Origin: Candidatus Omnitrophota bacterium
GTDB lineage: Bacteria; Omnitrophota; Gorgyraeia; Zapsychrales; Fredricksoniimonadaceae
Length of the DNA: 11,317 nt
Reading direction: 5' to 3'
NCBI GenBank assembly: GCA_023247575.1
Contig: JAHFGE010000041.1
Location: forward strand, 1 to 11,317
The position numbers were made by a program, and so were the translations under genes. Below the pieces are notes generated by a model that did not search any database, was not told where the DNA came from, and saw only the letters and a program-made list of their open reading frames with translations. Of this stretch, positions 1 through 6,510 are shown piece after piece. Position 1 is the stretch's first letter; the number at the start of each line of letters is the position of its first letter.

Positions 1-1661
1 TTGTTCTCAAACATCGCGTTCAGACATTGGTTTTTGCGGGGCTACTTTTTTTGTCTATGATACCGGTCTTTTTCAAACTGGGATCAGAGTTCATGCCTCC
101 CTTAAATGAGGGGACCATTCTTTACATGCCCACGACCTTGCCGGGGATTTCAGTCACTGAGGCAGAAAAGCTTCTTCAACAGATGGATAAGGTCATCCGT
201 ACTGTCCCTGAGGTTGAGCGTGTGTTCGGCAAGGCGGGACGAGCTGAAACAGCGACCGATCCCGCACCCTTTTCTATGATGGAAACAACAGTTGTCCTTA
301 AACCGGAAGCACAATGGCGCAAGATCCATCGTTGGTATTCCTCATGGATGCCTGAATTTATGCAAGGTTTCTTTCGTCCCATTTGGAATGATCGGATCAC
401 ATGGCAGGATATTATCAGTGAGCTTGACGAGAAGGTAAAATTTCCAGGGGTATCAAACGCGTGGACTATGCCGATTAAAGCACGTATCGACATGCTTTCA
501 ACTGGTGTGAGGACACCGGTTGGAATCAAGATATTGGGTGCCAATTATAATGAGATTGAGCGTATAGGTGTGGACATTGAGAAAATTGTTAAGGGTGTCA
601 AGGGTGCGCGCAGTGTTTATGCGGAACGTGTGACAGGGGGATATTTTCTCGATTTTGATATTGACTCTGACGCGTTGGCTCGTTATGGCTTGACGGTAGG
701 CGATGTAGAGGAAGTCATTATGTCAGCGATCGGTGGGGAACCGGTGACAACAACCATCGAAGGGCGCGAACGGTATACAGTCAATGTCAGGTATTTACGC
801 GAGTTACGCAGTGATATCACAAGCCTCAAACGCGTCCTTGTGGCCACACCAGGTGGGGCACAAATACCTTTGGGTCAGCTTGCAAAGTTGGAGTTGATCC
901 AGGGGCCGGCCATGATCCGTAACGAAAACGGTATGCTTTCCGGTTATGTTTATGTGGATGTAGCTGGCCGCGATGTGGGCAGTTTTGTAGAAGATGTCAA
1001 GCGCGCGGTTGAAAAAGAGCTTAAGCCAACTCCAGGGTATGTACTTGTGTACAGCGGTCAATATGAGAACATGCTTCGTGTGCGTGAGCGGTTGAAAATG
1101 GTCGTTCCCATTACACTTTTTCTGATTTTTATGCTGTTGTATATGAATACCCGTTCACATGTCAAGGCGGGGATTGTTATGCTGGCAGTACCTTTTTCTC
1201 TAGTCGGAGCGGTATGGTTTCTTTACATTCTTGGCTATAATATGTCCATTGCGGTATGGGTAGGGATGATTGCACTCATGGGCCTTGATGCGGAAACCGG
1301 CGTTTTTATGTTACTTTTTTTAGACTTGGCGTATTATCATGCCGTACGCATTGGGAAAATGAAAACAATTTCAGATCTTGAGGAGGCCATCGTTCATGGG
1401 GCGGTTAAGCGTATCCGTCCCAAACTTATGACGGTCAGTGCCATGTTTATGGGGCTTATTCCTATTATGTGGTCGATAGGAGCTGGGGCGGATGTGATGA
1501 AACGTATCGCGGCTCCCATGATTGGGGGTATTTTTAGCAGTTTTGTTATGGAGCTTTTGGTCTATCCGGCCATTTACTTTATCTGGAAGTGGAAATACGA
1601 AATGAAAAAGGGTACGGTGGATGTCAGCAAGCTGCCTATACCGGAATTAAAAGAACATTAA
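1..1661 (+). CDS. cusA: CusA-type Cu(I)/Ag(I) RND efflux pump, C-terminal half (5' partial)
   Basis: This is the inner-membrane proton-driven pump of a tripartite CusCBA-type exporter, truncated by the window edge. The frame is open from base 3 (VLKHRVQTL...), so the TTG at 27 is not a start. Visible parts are TM7 near the edge, the second periplasmic porter domain and TM8-12. The three methionines that bind Cu(I)/Ag(I) in E. coli CusA (M573, M623, M672) are present at the same spacing: YMPTTLPG (codon at 126), SMMETT (276) and RIDMLSTG (492). Two proton-relay residues of the TM region are also kept: Glu in GLDAETG (1293) and Lys in RIRPKLM (1422); the third (TM4 Asp) would lie upstream. An extra segment of roughly 25 residues rich in Trp/Phe (WYSSWMPEF...) follows the LKPEAQW motif and is absent from E. 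coli CusA. The membrane fusion and outer-membrane partners are probably upstream. Codon use resembles the copper genes that follow. Confidence 0.93.
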   Translation, partial: VLKHRVQTLVFAGLLFLSMIPVFFKLGSEFMPPLNEGTILYMPTTLPGISVTEAEKLLQQMDKVIRTVPEVERVFGKAGRAETATDPAPFSMMETTVVLKPEAQWRKIHRWYSSWMPEFMQGFFRPIWNDRITWQDIISELDEKVKFPGVSNAWTMPIKARIDMLSTGVRTPVGIKILGANYNEIERIGVDIEKIVKGVKGARSVYAERVTGGYFLDFDIDSDALARYGLTVGDVEEVIMSAIGGEPVTTTIEGRERYTVNVRYLRELRSDITSLKRVLVATPGGAQIPLGQLAKLELIQGPAMIRNENGMLSGYVYVDVAGRDVGSFVEDVKRAVEKELKPTPGYVLVYSGQYENMLRVRERLKMVVPITLFLIFMLLYMNTRSHVKAGIVMLAVPFSLVGAVWFLYILGYNMSIAVWVGMIALMGLDAETGVFMLLFLDLAYYHAVRIGKMKTISDLEEAIVHGAVKRIRPKLMTVSAMFMGLIPIMWSIGAGADVMKRIAAPMIGGIFSSFVMELLVYPAIYFIWKWKYEMKKGTVDVSKLPIPELKEH

Positions 1662-1664
1662 AGG

Positions 1665-1690
1665 CGTAACTTTTAGCGGGATTGATCGTC
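1665..1690 (+). promoter_or_regulatory. ECF-sigma-like promoter for the DUF5667-like gene
   Basis: CGTAAC at 1665-1670 and CGTC at 1687-1690 are separated by exactly 16 bases. This is the layout of ECF promoters such as the Bacillus SigM/SigX type (TGAAAC-N16-CGTC). It begins four bases after the cusA stop, and transcription would start near 1697, leaving a leader of about 44 bases. The same two elements with the same spacing recur at 2575-2600, which is the main support. Confidence 0.6.
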
Positions 1691-1710
1691 TTTAATTATG
1701 AGAAGGTAGT

Positions 1711-1716
1711 TATAAT
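1711..1716 (+). promoter_or_regulatory. possible housekeeping -10 box (TATAAT)
   Basis: A perfect TATAAT lies 24 bases before the DUF5667-like start codon. No good -35 is seen at 16-18 bases; the best candidates (TCTTTA, GTCTTT) are poor and there is no extended -10 TG. It could be a second, basal start site or chance AT-rich sequence. Confidence 0.25.
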
Positions 1717-1740
1717 TACATTTGAAAAAGGATTTCAGCT

Positions 1741-2538
1741 ATGGATAACAGGCTAATAGAAGACATATTCAATGAATGCTGTGAAAAAGTGCTCGCTGGC
1801 ATGCCTGTAGAAGAGGTTATTCGTCAGTACCCTAACTATGCCAAGGAGTTAAGAGAACTCCTTTCTGTGGTGGAGGGAATAAGAGATGTGCCGCCTTTAA
1901 AAATTTTGGACCAAAAAATGATTTCTTGCCTAATTAAGGTTGGTGAAGAGATCCAAAGGCAAAGGGAGCGGTCATTCTCGGCAAGGCTTAATCGGTTGTT
2001 TTTCTTTCCTTCACCTGCCTGGGCGCGCGGATTCGCTTTGGCCCTGGCCATTGTTTTTGTTACTTGGGGGACTGTTAATGTGTCTGCCAGCAGTGTGCCT
2101 GGTGATCCATTGTATTTGGTAAAGCTTGTGTCTGAAAAGATAAGGTACTTCTTGACTGTTAACCCTGAAGGTCAGATGGAGCTAAAGATCGTCTTTTCCG
2201 AAAGACGTTCAAAAGAGTTAGTCAATAAGTTTAATAAAGATGGTCATATTGATATCCAGACTCTTAAAACTATGCTAAGTGAGGCAGAGGACTCTTTGCG
2301 TTATGTAGCTAAATTACCTGCTGGAGAGCAAAAAATTTATCTTGCCAAACTCGAATATTTAAACGCTTATCAAAAAGATATCCTTCAAGATCTTCGAACC
2401 AAGGTTCCTCAAGCCCAGAAAGCCAAGCTGGATGACGCTATTTGCACATGCAATCAGCGTGACCAGTGGTTGCAAAAGGCGCGCAGTAACGGCAAAGTCT
2501 CTTCATCTCCCCGTTGTCCGTGTACGATGCGTTCCTAA
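1741..2538 (+). CDS. DUF5667-like single-pass membrane protein, candidate anti-sigma factor
   Basis: A 265-residue protein with a cytoplasmic N-terminus (residues 1-92), one membrane segment (about 94-116) and an extracytoplasmic helical domain. The N-terminal part (LAGMPVEEVIRQYPNYAKEL) matches the short domain often seen in proteins encoded beside ECF sigma factors. The signature SSVPGDPLYLVKLVSEKIR (117-135) followed by a long charged helix is typical of DUF5667. The C-terminal tail has two C-x-C pairs (C235/C237 and C259/C261), which could bind metal. The start is supported by AAGGA at 1728-1732, eight bases before the ATG. It has its own ECF-like promoter and lies between cusA and the copA operon. 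I infer a membrane anti-sigma or sensor role; DUF5667 itself has no established biochemical function that I know of. No sigma factor gene is visible in the window. Confidence 0.75.
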   Translation: MDNRLIEDIFNECCEKVLAGMPVEEVIRQYPNYAKELRELLSVVEGIRDVPPLKILDQKMISCLIKVGEEIQRQRERSFSARLNRLFFFPSPAWARGFALALAIVFVTWGTVNVSASSVPGDPLYLVKLVSEKIRYFLTVNPEGQMELKIVFSERRSKELVNKFNKDGHIDIQTLKTMLSEAEDSLRYVAKLPAGEQKIYLAKLEYLNAYQKDILQDLRTKVPQAQKAKLDDAICTCNQRDQWLQKARSNGKVSSSPRCPCTMRS

Positions 2539-2574
2539 ATCATTTCTGTCTTTAAATAAATTTTCAAAAAACAT

Positions 2575-2600
2575 CGTAACCTTTTGTCATCCTTTACGTC
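2575..2600 (+). promoter_or_regulatory. ECF-sigma-like promoter for the copA operon
   Basis: CGTAAC at 2575-2580 and CGTC at 2597-2600, again exactly 16 bases apart, and followed by T as in the site at 1665-1690. In both sites the -35 element is followed by a short T-run (TTTT or CTTTT). Transcription would start near 2607, about 50 bases before the methyltransferase start codon. Confidence 0.62.
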
Positions 2601-2657
2601 TGTAGTGGTGTCTCACATTGATTCCATCGGGGGGATCAATAAAAAAGGAGGGGTGCT

Positions 2658-3311
2658 ATGCACGGCGAAGAATTAGGAAATTATGCTTACGGCATGTGGC
2701 CGGTGGTGATTTTTAATGTGATTCTTTTTTCTTTTTTTGTGATTAGTTTCGTTAAGCCCAAGGGGAAAGTGGAATGGGCATCCATGGGTGCCTTTGTGGC
2801 GTTTATGGTGGCCTTGTTTACGGAAATGTACGGCTTTCCTTTGACAATTTATTTCCTTTCTACCTGGATGGGGAAATCATACCCAGTGCTTACCCCTTTT
2901 TCCCATGCCCATGGACATCTATGGCTGGTTTGGTTAGGGTTAGCTGATTCTGATCTGGCCATGACAGTGTTGCATATCGTCAGCAATGTGATGATTTTTG
3001 GAGGTTTGTACATCATTCATCAAGGTTGGGTTCTTATTTATGCCGCAGGAGGCAAACGCTTGGTGACGGATGGCATTTATGCCCACATACGACATCCTCA
3101 ATATAGCGGAATGTTTTTGATTACTTTGGGGTTTTTGCTGCAGTGGCCTTCAATTTTGACACTTGCTATGTGGCCCATCTTGATGTTGGCGTATTATCGC
3201 CTGGCCATGAAAGAAGAAAAAGACGTTGAAAAGCAGTTTGGGAAAGCCTATGGTGATTATAAAGCTAAAGTTCCAGCGTTTATACCTAAAAAATGGGGAG
3301 GTGCAAAATGA
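2658..3311 (+). CDS. ICMT/PEMT-family integral membrane methyltransferase
   Basis: A 217-residue polytopic membrane protein with the C-terminal signature of the isoprenylcysteine carboxyl methyltransferase / phospholipid methyltransferase fold. DGIYAHIRHPQYSGM (138-152) is the SAM-contacting RHPQY motif. It is followed by a hydrophobic hairpin, then MKEEKDVEKQFGKAYGDYKAKVPAFIP (184-210), the standard EE...Y..Y...VP.F.P tail. Hydrophobic stretches near 13-32, 43-66, 104-121 and 151-181 give four or five membrane passes. A histidine-rich loop (FSHAHGH, 81-87) is notable given the metal context. The start has a strong AGGAGG at 2646-2651. It is the first gene of a four-gene operon, and its stop overlaps the next start (ATGA, 3308-3311). 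The substrate is unknown; bacterial members rarely act on prenylated proteins. Confidence 0.85.
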   Translation: MHGEELGNYAYGMWPVVIFNVILFSFFVISFVKPKGKVEWASMGAFVAFMVALFTEMYGFPLTIYFLSTWMGKSYPVLTPFSHAHGHLWLVWLGLADSDLAMTVLHIVSNVMIFGGLYIIHQGWVLIYAAGGKRLVTDGIYAHIRHPQYSGMFLITLGFLLQWPSILTLAMWPILMLAYYRLAMKEEKDVEKQFGKAYGDYKAKVPAFIPKKWGGAK

Positions 3312-3535
3312 AAAATCGATCGTGGATGATGTTGATTTGTTGTCTGGTGCCGTTATTATTTATATTCGTCGCGCCAGCGCTGGGGTTAAATAAAAATAGT
3401 GTATTCCCTATTTTCATTGTGGCTATATTTTTATGTTTTATGATGATGGGCAGAGGCGGCGGCTGTTGTGGCGGCGGCCATAAACATGATGATGAAGAAA
3501 AAGGAAAGAAGGAAGGACAGCACGGCTGTCATTAA
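3308..3535 (+). CDS. small DUF2933-like membrane protein with Cys/His-rich tail
   Basis: A 75-residue protein. I place the start at 3308 rather than the in-frame ATG at 3293. The GGGGAGG at 3295-3301 is six bases before 3308, and the ATG overlaps the upstream stop as ATGA, implying translational coupling. It has two hydrophobic segments (about 6-26 and 32-47), then GRGGGCCGGGHKHDDEE and a final GQHGCH. The layout (MKNRSWMMLICCLVPL... then a glycine/His tail) resembles DUF2933 proteins found in metal-resistance clusters. The adjacent CC, HKH, DDEE and HGCH groups could bind copper at the membrane surface. The function is unknown; a metal-chaperone or accessory role is inferred from its sequence and place in the operon. 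Confidence 0.75.
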   Translation: MKNRSWMMLICCLVPLLFIFVAPALGLNKNSVFPIFIVAIFLCFMMMGRGGGCCGGGHKHDDEEKGKKEGQHGCH

Positions 3536-3547
3536 AGAGGTTCAGTC

Positions 3548-4168
3548 ATGAGTTTTGATAACAAAAGCCATTGGGAGGGTATTTATGCGATAAAAAAACC
3601 AGCGGAAGTAAGCTGGTATCAAACTGACCCGGCCATATCTTTGGAACTTATAGCTTCGACAGGAGTAGGTTATGCCGATAAAATTATTGATGTTGGCGGC
3701 GGCGCATCCGTGCTTGCGGATAAATTGCTAAATCAAGGATTCCAAAATCTGGCTGTGCTGGATATTTCGGCAAAGGCTTTGGATTACGCTAAAGAAAGAT
3801 TGGGAAGCAGAGCAACCGCGGTGAAATGGATGGTCGCTGACGTTACAGAATTCAAATCTTCAGAAAAATATAATTTGTGGCATGATCGGGCGGTTTTTCA
3901 TTTTCTTACTGACAAAAGTGACCGGAAGAAATATATACAGAATATGGACAAGGCTTTGAATCCAAGTGGACATGTAATTATTGCTACGTTTTCTATTAAT
4001 GGTCCACTCAAATGCAGTGGACTTGATGTTGAACGTTATAGTCCTGAGAAAATGAAAGTTGAGCTTGGGCGTACTTTTGAGTTTATTAAATCTGTTGATG
4101 AAGGGCATATGACACCCGCAGGGAAAGAGCAAAAGTTTACGTATTTTTATTTTAGGAAGATTGGTTAA
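3548..4168 (+). CDS. class I SAM-dependent methyltransferase
   Basis: A 206-residue soluble Rossmann-fold methyltransferase. Motif I is IIDVGGGAS (46-54), the acidic residue of motif II is in LDIS (71-74), VADVTEF (96-102) is the next SAM-binding loop, and WHDRAVFHFLTD (111-122) is motif IV. The opening HWEGIYAIKKPAEVSWYQTDPAISLELI is typical of a subgroup annotated only as class I methyltransferases. CSGLDVERYS (156-165), with a cysteine, may shape the substrate pocket. The start is supported by AAAGAGG at 3534-3540, seven bases upstream. It lies 12 bases after the DUF2933-like gene and six before copA, so it is part of the copper operon. The substrate cannot be read from sequence; a small thiol or metalloid compound is possible but unproven. 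Confidence 0.85.
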   Translation: MSFDNKSHWEGIYAIKKPAEVSWYQTDPAISLELIASTGVGYADKIIDVGGGASVLADKLLNQGFQNLAVLDISAKALDYAKERLGSRATAVKWMVADVTEFKSSEKYNLWHDRAVFHFLTDKSDRKKYIQNMDKALNPSGHVIIATFSINGPLKCSGLDVERYSPEKMKVELGRTFEFIKSVDEGHMTPAGKEQKFTYFYFRKIG

Positions 4169-4174
4169 GGGGAG

Positions 4175-6277
4175 ATGGTGCAAAAAGACCCAATTTGTGG
4201 AATGGATGTTGATGAACGTTCGCCAAAAGTAATCTACACCTGCCCCATGCATCCTGAAGTTGAACAGGACCATCCCGGGGACTGTCCTAAATGCGGCATG
4301 GCTCTTGAGTCAAAGAATTTTCCTTCCCAAGAAACCAATGAGGCTGATGAAAACCAAACACTCAAACGGAAGTTTTGGATAGGACTATTTTTAACCTTAC
4401 CCGTCGTGTTCATGGCCATGTCAGAGATGGTTTTGCCTACTTTTACTCGGTATGTTCAATGGATATTGTCTACGATGGTTGTCTTTTATTGCGGCGGGTT
4501 TTTGTTAGTCAAAGGCTGGCAGTCGCTGATCCATCGGCATTTGAATATGTTTACGCTTATTGCTTTAGGGGTGCTTGTGGCTTATGGATATAGTACTGTC
4601 GCTTTATTTTTACCCCAAGGCTTGTATCTTTATTTTGAAGCAAGTGCAGTCATCACCGTTCTGGTCATTTTAGGCCAATGGCTTGAGACAAAAGCCCGCA
4701 GTCAAACTGGCCAAGCAATTAAAAGTCTCTTGGGGTTAGCAGCCAAGGAGGCTCACATCATGAAAGACGGCAAGGAAGAGCAAATTTCCATCGATCAAAT
4801 CCAAAAAGGTGACATTTTGAGGGTCAAGCCGGGCGAAAAAATACCTTTAGATGGGATGATTGTTGAAGGTCAAAGTACCGTCGATGAATCCATGCTTACC
4901 GGAGAGCCTATGCCGGTGGTTAGAGGTGTTGGCGAGAGGGTCATGGGAGCAACCGTCAACCAAACCGGAACATTTGTGATGAGAACAGAGAGAATAGGCT
5001 CGGAAACCTTGCTTTCACAGATTGTTCATATGGTCTCTGAGGCCCAGCGCAGCCGTGCCCCTATCCAAAGATTGGCAGATCAGGTTGCCGGCTACTTTGT
5101 TCCTGCGGTTATTATCATTTCCCTTATTACATTTTTTGTCTGGCTGCTGGTCGGACCGCAACCTGTTTTAACGTATGCTTTAGTCAATGCCATTGCGGTG
5201 ATTATTATTGCCTGCCCATGTGCTTTGGGGCTAGCTACACCCATGTCGATTATGGTGGGCGTCGGCCGAGGTGCGCAGGCAGGTATTTTAATTAAGAATG
5301 CCCAGGCGATTGAACAGTGTGAGAAAGTGACCCACGTTTTGATAGATAAAACCGGAACACTCACGGAAGGCAAACCTAAAGTGACTGCATGTATTGGTCT
5401 AGACCCTCAATGGATGGTGGGGCTGGCAGCTTCTTTAGAACAAAATAGCGAACACCCTTTAGCTCGGGCGGTTATGAATTATGCTAAAGAAAAAAGCAGT
5501 AAGATTGAAGCCGTTGAGCATTTTGAGTCCATAACAGGTGGAGGTATTAAGGGTCAGATTAACGGAAAAACTATTCTCGTCGGTAAACAGAAATTTATGG
5601 AAGAATCAGAGATTGATATTTCCGATGATTTGAAAAAACAAGCCATGCAATTACAGGACAATGCGCAGACGGTCGTATGGGTTGCCATGGAAGGAAAGGC
5701 CATAGGGATTTTAGGTATTTCCGACCCCATTAAGAAAACCACACCAGATGCCATTCGTGCGCTGCACGATATGGGCTTAAAAATTGTTATGCTGACCGGT
5801 GATAACCACAAAACGGCTGAGGTTATAGCTCAACAACTCGGGATTGATCGGATTGAAGCAGAGTTAGACCCTAAGAGGAAGCAAGAGATTGTAAGAAGAT
5901 TCAAAACAGAGGGGGCGGTTGTCATGATGGCGGGAGACGGCATTAACGATGCTCCGGCTTTAGCTCAAGCAGAAGTAGGTGTGGCCATGGGAACAGGGAC
6001 AGATGTGGCCATCGAGAGCGCTGGGATTACTTTGGTCAAAGGAGATTTAAACGGTATTGTCAAGGCCTTACGGTTAAGCAGGGCGGTCATGACTAATATC
6101 CGTCAGAATCTATTCTTTGCATTTATCTATAATGCTTTGGGAATCCCCATTGCCGCTGGTGTTTTGTATCCATTTTTTGGTTTACTATTAAGCCCCATCA
6201 TGGCCGGCGCTGCGATGAGTTTTAGTTCAGTTTCGGTGATTGGCAATGCTTTACGCCTGCGTCGTCTTCGCATTTAA
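4175..6277 (+). CDS. copA: Cu(I)-exporting P1B-type ATPase with N-terminal heavy-metal-binding domain
   Basis: A 700-residue ATPase that pumps Cu(I) out of the cytoplasm. The N-terminus has a YHS-like remnant (KDPICGM, 4-10) and then the heavy-metal-binding domain YTCPMHPEV...PGDCPKCGMALE (21-45), in place of the usual GMxCxxC HMA domain. The core is complete: TGEP in the actuator domain (242-245), CPC in the ion path (347-349), phosphorylation motif DKTGT (391-395), SEHPLA (425-430) and GDGINDAP (587-594). YN in TM7 (652-653) and MSFSS in TM8 (681-685) match the Cu(I)-specific P1B-1 subgroup. The start is uncertain: the ATG at 4175 directly abuts GGGGAG (4169-4174), so the next codon, GTG at 4178, may be used instead. 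It is the last gene of the operon and is followed by REP-like hairpins, not a clear terminator. Confidence 0.95.
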   Translation: MVQKDPICGMDVDERSPKVIYTCPMHPEVEQDHPGDCPKCGMALESKNFPSQETNEADENQTLKRKFWIGLFLTLPVVFMAMSEMVLPTFTRYVQWILSTMVVFYCGGFLLVKGWQSLIHRHLNMFTLIALGVLVAYGYSTVALFLPQGLYLYFEASAVITVLVILGQWLETKARSQTGQAIKSLLGLAAKEAHIMKDGKEEQISIDQIQKGDILRVKPGEKIPLDGMIVEGQSTVDESMLTGEPMPVVRGVGERVMGATVNQTGTFVMRTERIGSETLLSQIVHMVSEAQRSRAPIQRLADQVAGYFVPAVIIISLITFFVWLLVGPQPVLTYALVNAIAVIIIACPCALGLATPMSIMVGVGRGAQAGILIKNAQAIEQCEKVTHVLIDKTGTLTEGKPKVTACIGLDPQWMVGLAASLEQNSEHPLARAVMNYAKEKSSKIEAVEHFESITGGGIKGQINGKTILVGKQKFMEESEIDISDDLKKQAMQLQDNAQTVVWVAMEGKAIGILGISDPIKKTTPDAIRALHDMGLKIVMLTGDNHKTAEVIAQQLGIDRIEAELDPKRKQEIVRRFKTEGAVVMMAGDGINDAPALAQAEVGVAMGTGTDVAIESAGITLVKGDLNGIVKALRLSRAVMTNIRQNLFFAFIYNALGIPIAAGVLYPFFGLLLSPIMAGAAMSFSSVSVIGNALRLRRLRI

Positions 6278-6308
6278 GGTAACGTGAGTTCGATATAACG
6301 CTTTTGTC

Positions 6309-6390
6309 ACCCCCGAATGCCTTAATCGGGGGTCTAGGATTTGCTGAAGTACTAGATTCCCGATAATCCCGCCAGAGGCGGGACGGGAAT
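6309..6390. repeat. pair of REP-like palindromic hairpins after copA
   Basis: Hairpin 1 has an 8-bp perfect stem, ACCCCCGA (6309-6316) with TCGGGGGT (6326-6333). Hairpin 2 is nested: outer arms ATTCCCG (6356-6362) and CGGGAAT (6384-6390), inner arms TCCCGCC (6367-6373) and GGCGGGA (6377-6383) around loop AGA. The outer edges, TGTCACCCCCG and CGGGAATGACA, are also near-inverted copies, as in the common TCATTCCCG...CGGGAATGA interspersed repeats. No T-run follows, so it may protect the mRNA 3' end rather than terminate. Confidence 0.65.
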
Positions 6391-6429
6391 GACACATAGC
6401 TTCAAAAATCACCCCGAAAACACCTGAAT

Positions 6430-6458
6430 TTGGTTTTTTCTAAATTATATGTTATACT
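6430..6458 (+). promoter_or_regulatory. sigma-70-type promoter for the giant exported protein gene
   Basis: TTGGTT (6430-6435) and TATACT (6453-6458) are 17 bases apart, and TG at 6450-6451 gives an extended -10. The predicted start near 6465 leaves a leader of about 45 bases. The gene has a ribosome binding site AAGGA at 6499-6503, seven bases before the ATG. Confidence 0.5.
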
Positions 6459-6510
6459 TTTTTCATAGTTACTAAAAACCCATTTTCTCTACAAACATAA
6501 GGAAAAAATT

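Noticed and set aside
27..29. TTG as start codon of the RND gene
   Set aside because: The frame stays open and pump-like to the window edge (VLKHRVQ), and only the C-terminal half of CusA is present, so the gene begins upstream.
3293..3295. ATG at 3293 as the start of the DUF2933-like gene
   Set aside because: The ribosome binding site GGGGAGG lies after this ATG and fits the start at 3308, which overlaps the upstream stop.
3860..4273. Reverse-strand ORF across the methyltransferase/copA junction
   Set aside because: It overlaps two well-supported genes on the + strand and shows no recognisable domain.
6413..6440. Rho-independent terminator before the giant gene (ACC...GGTTTTTT)
   Set aside because: The stem is only a few pairs long, AT-rich and mismatched; it is better explained as promoter-region sequence.
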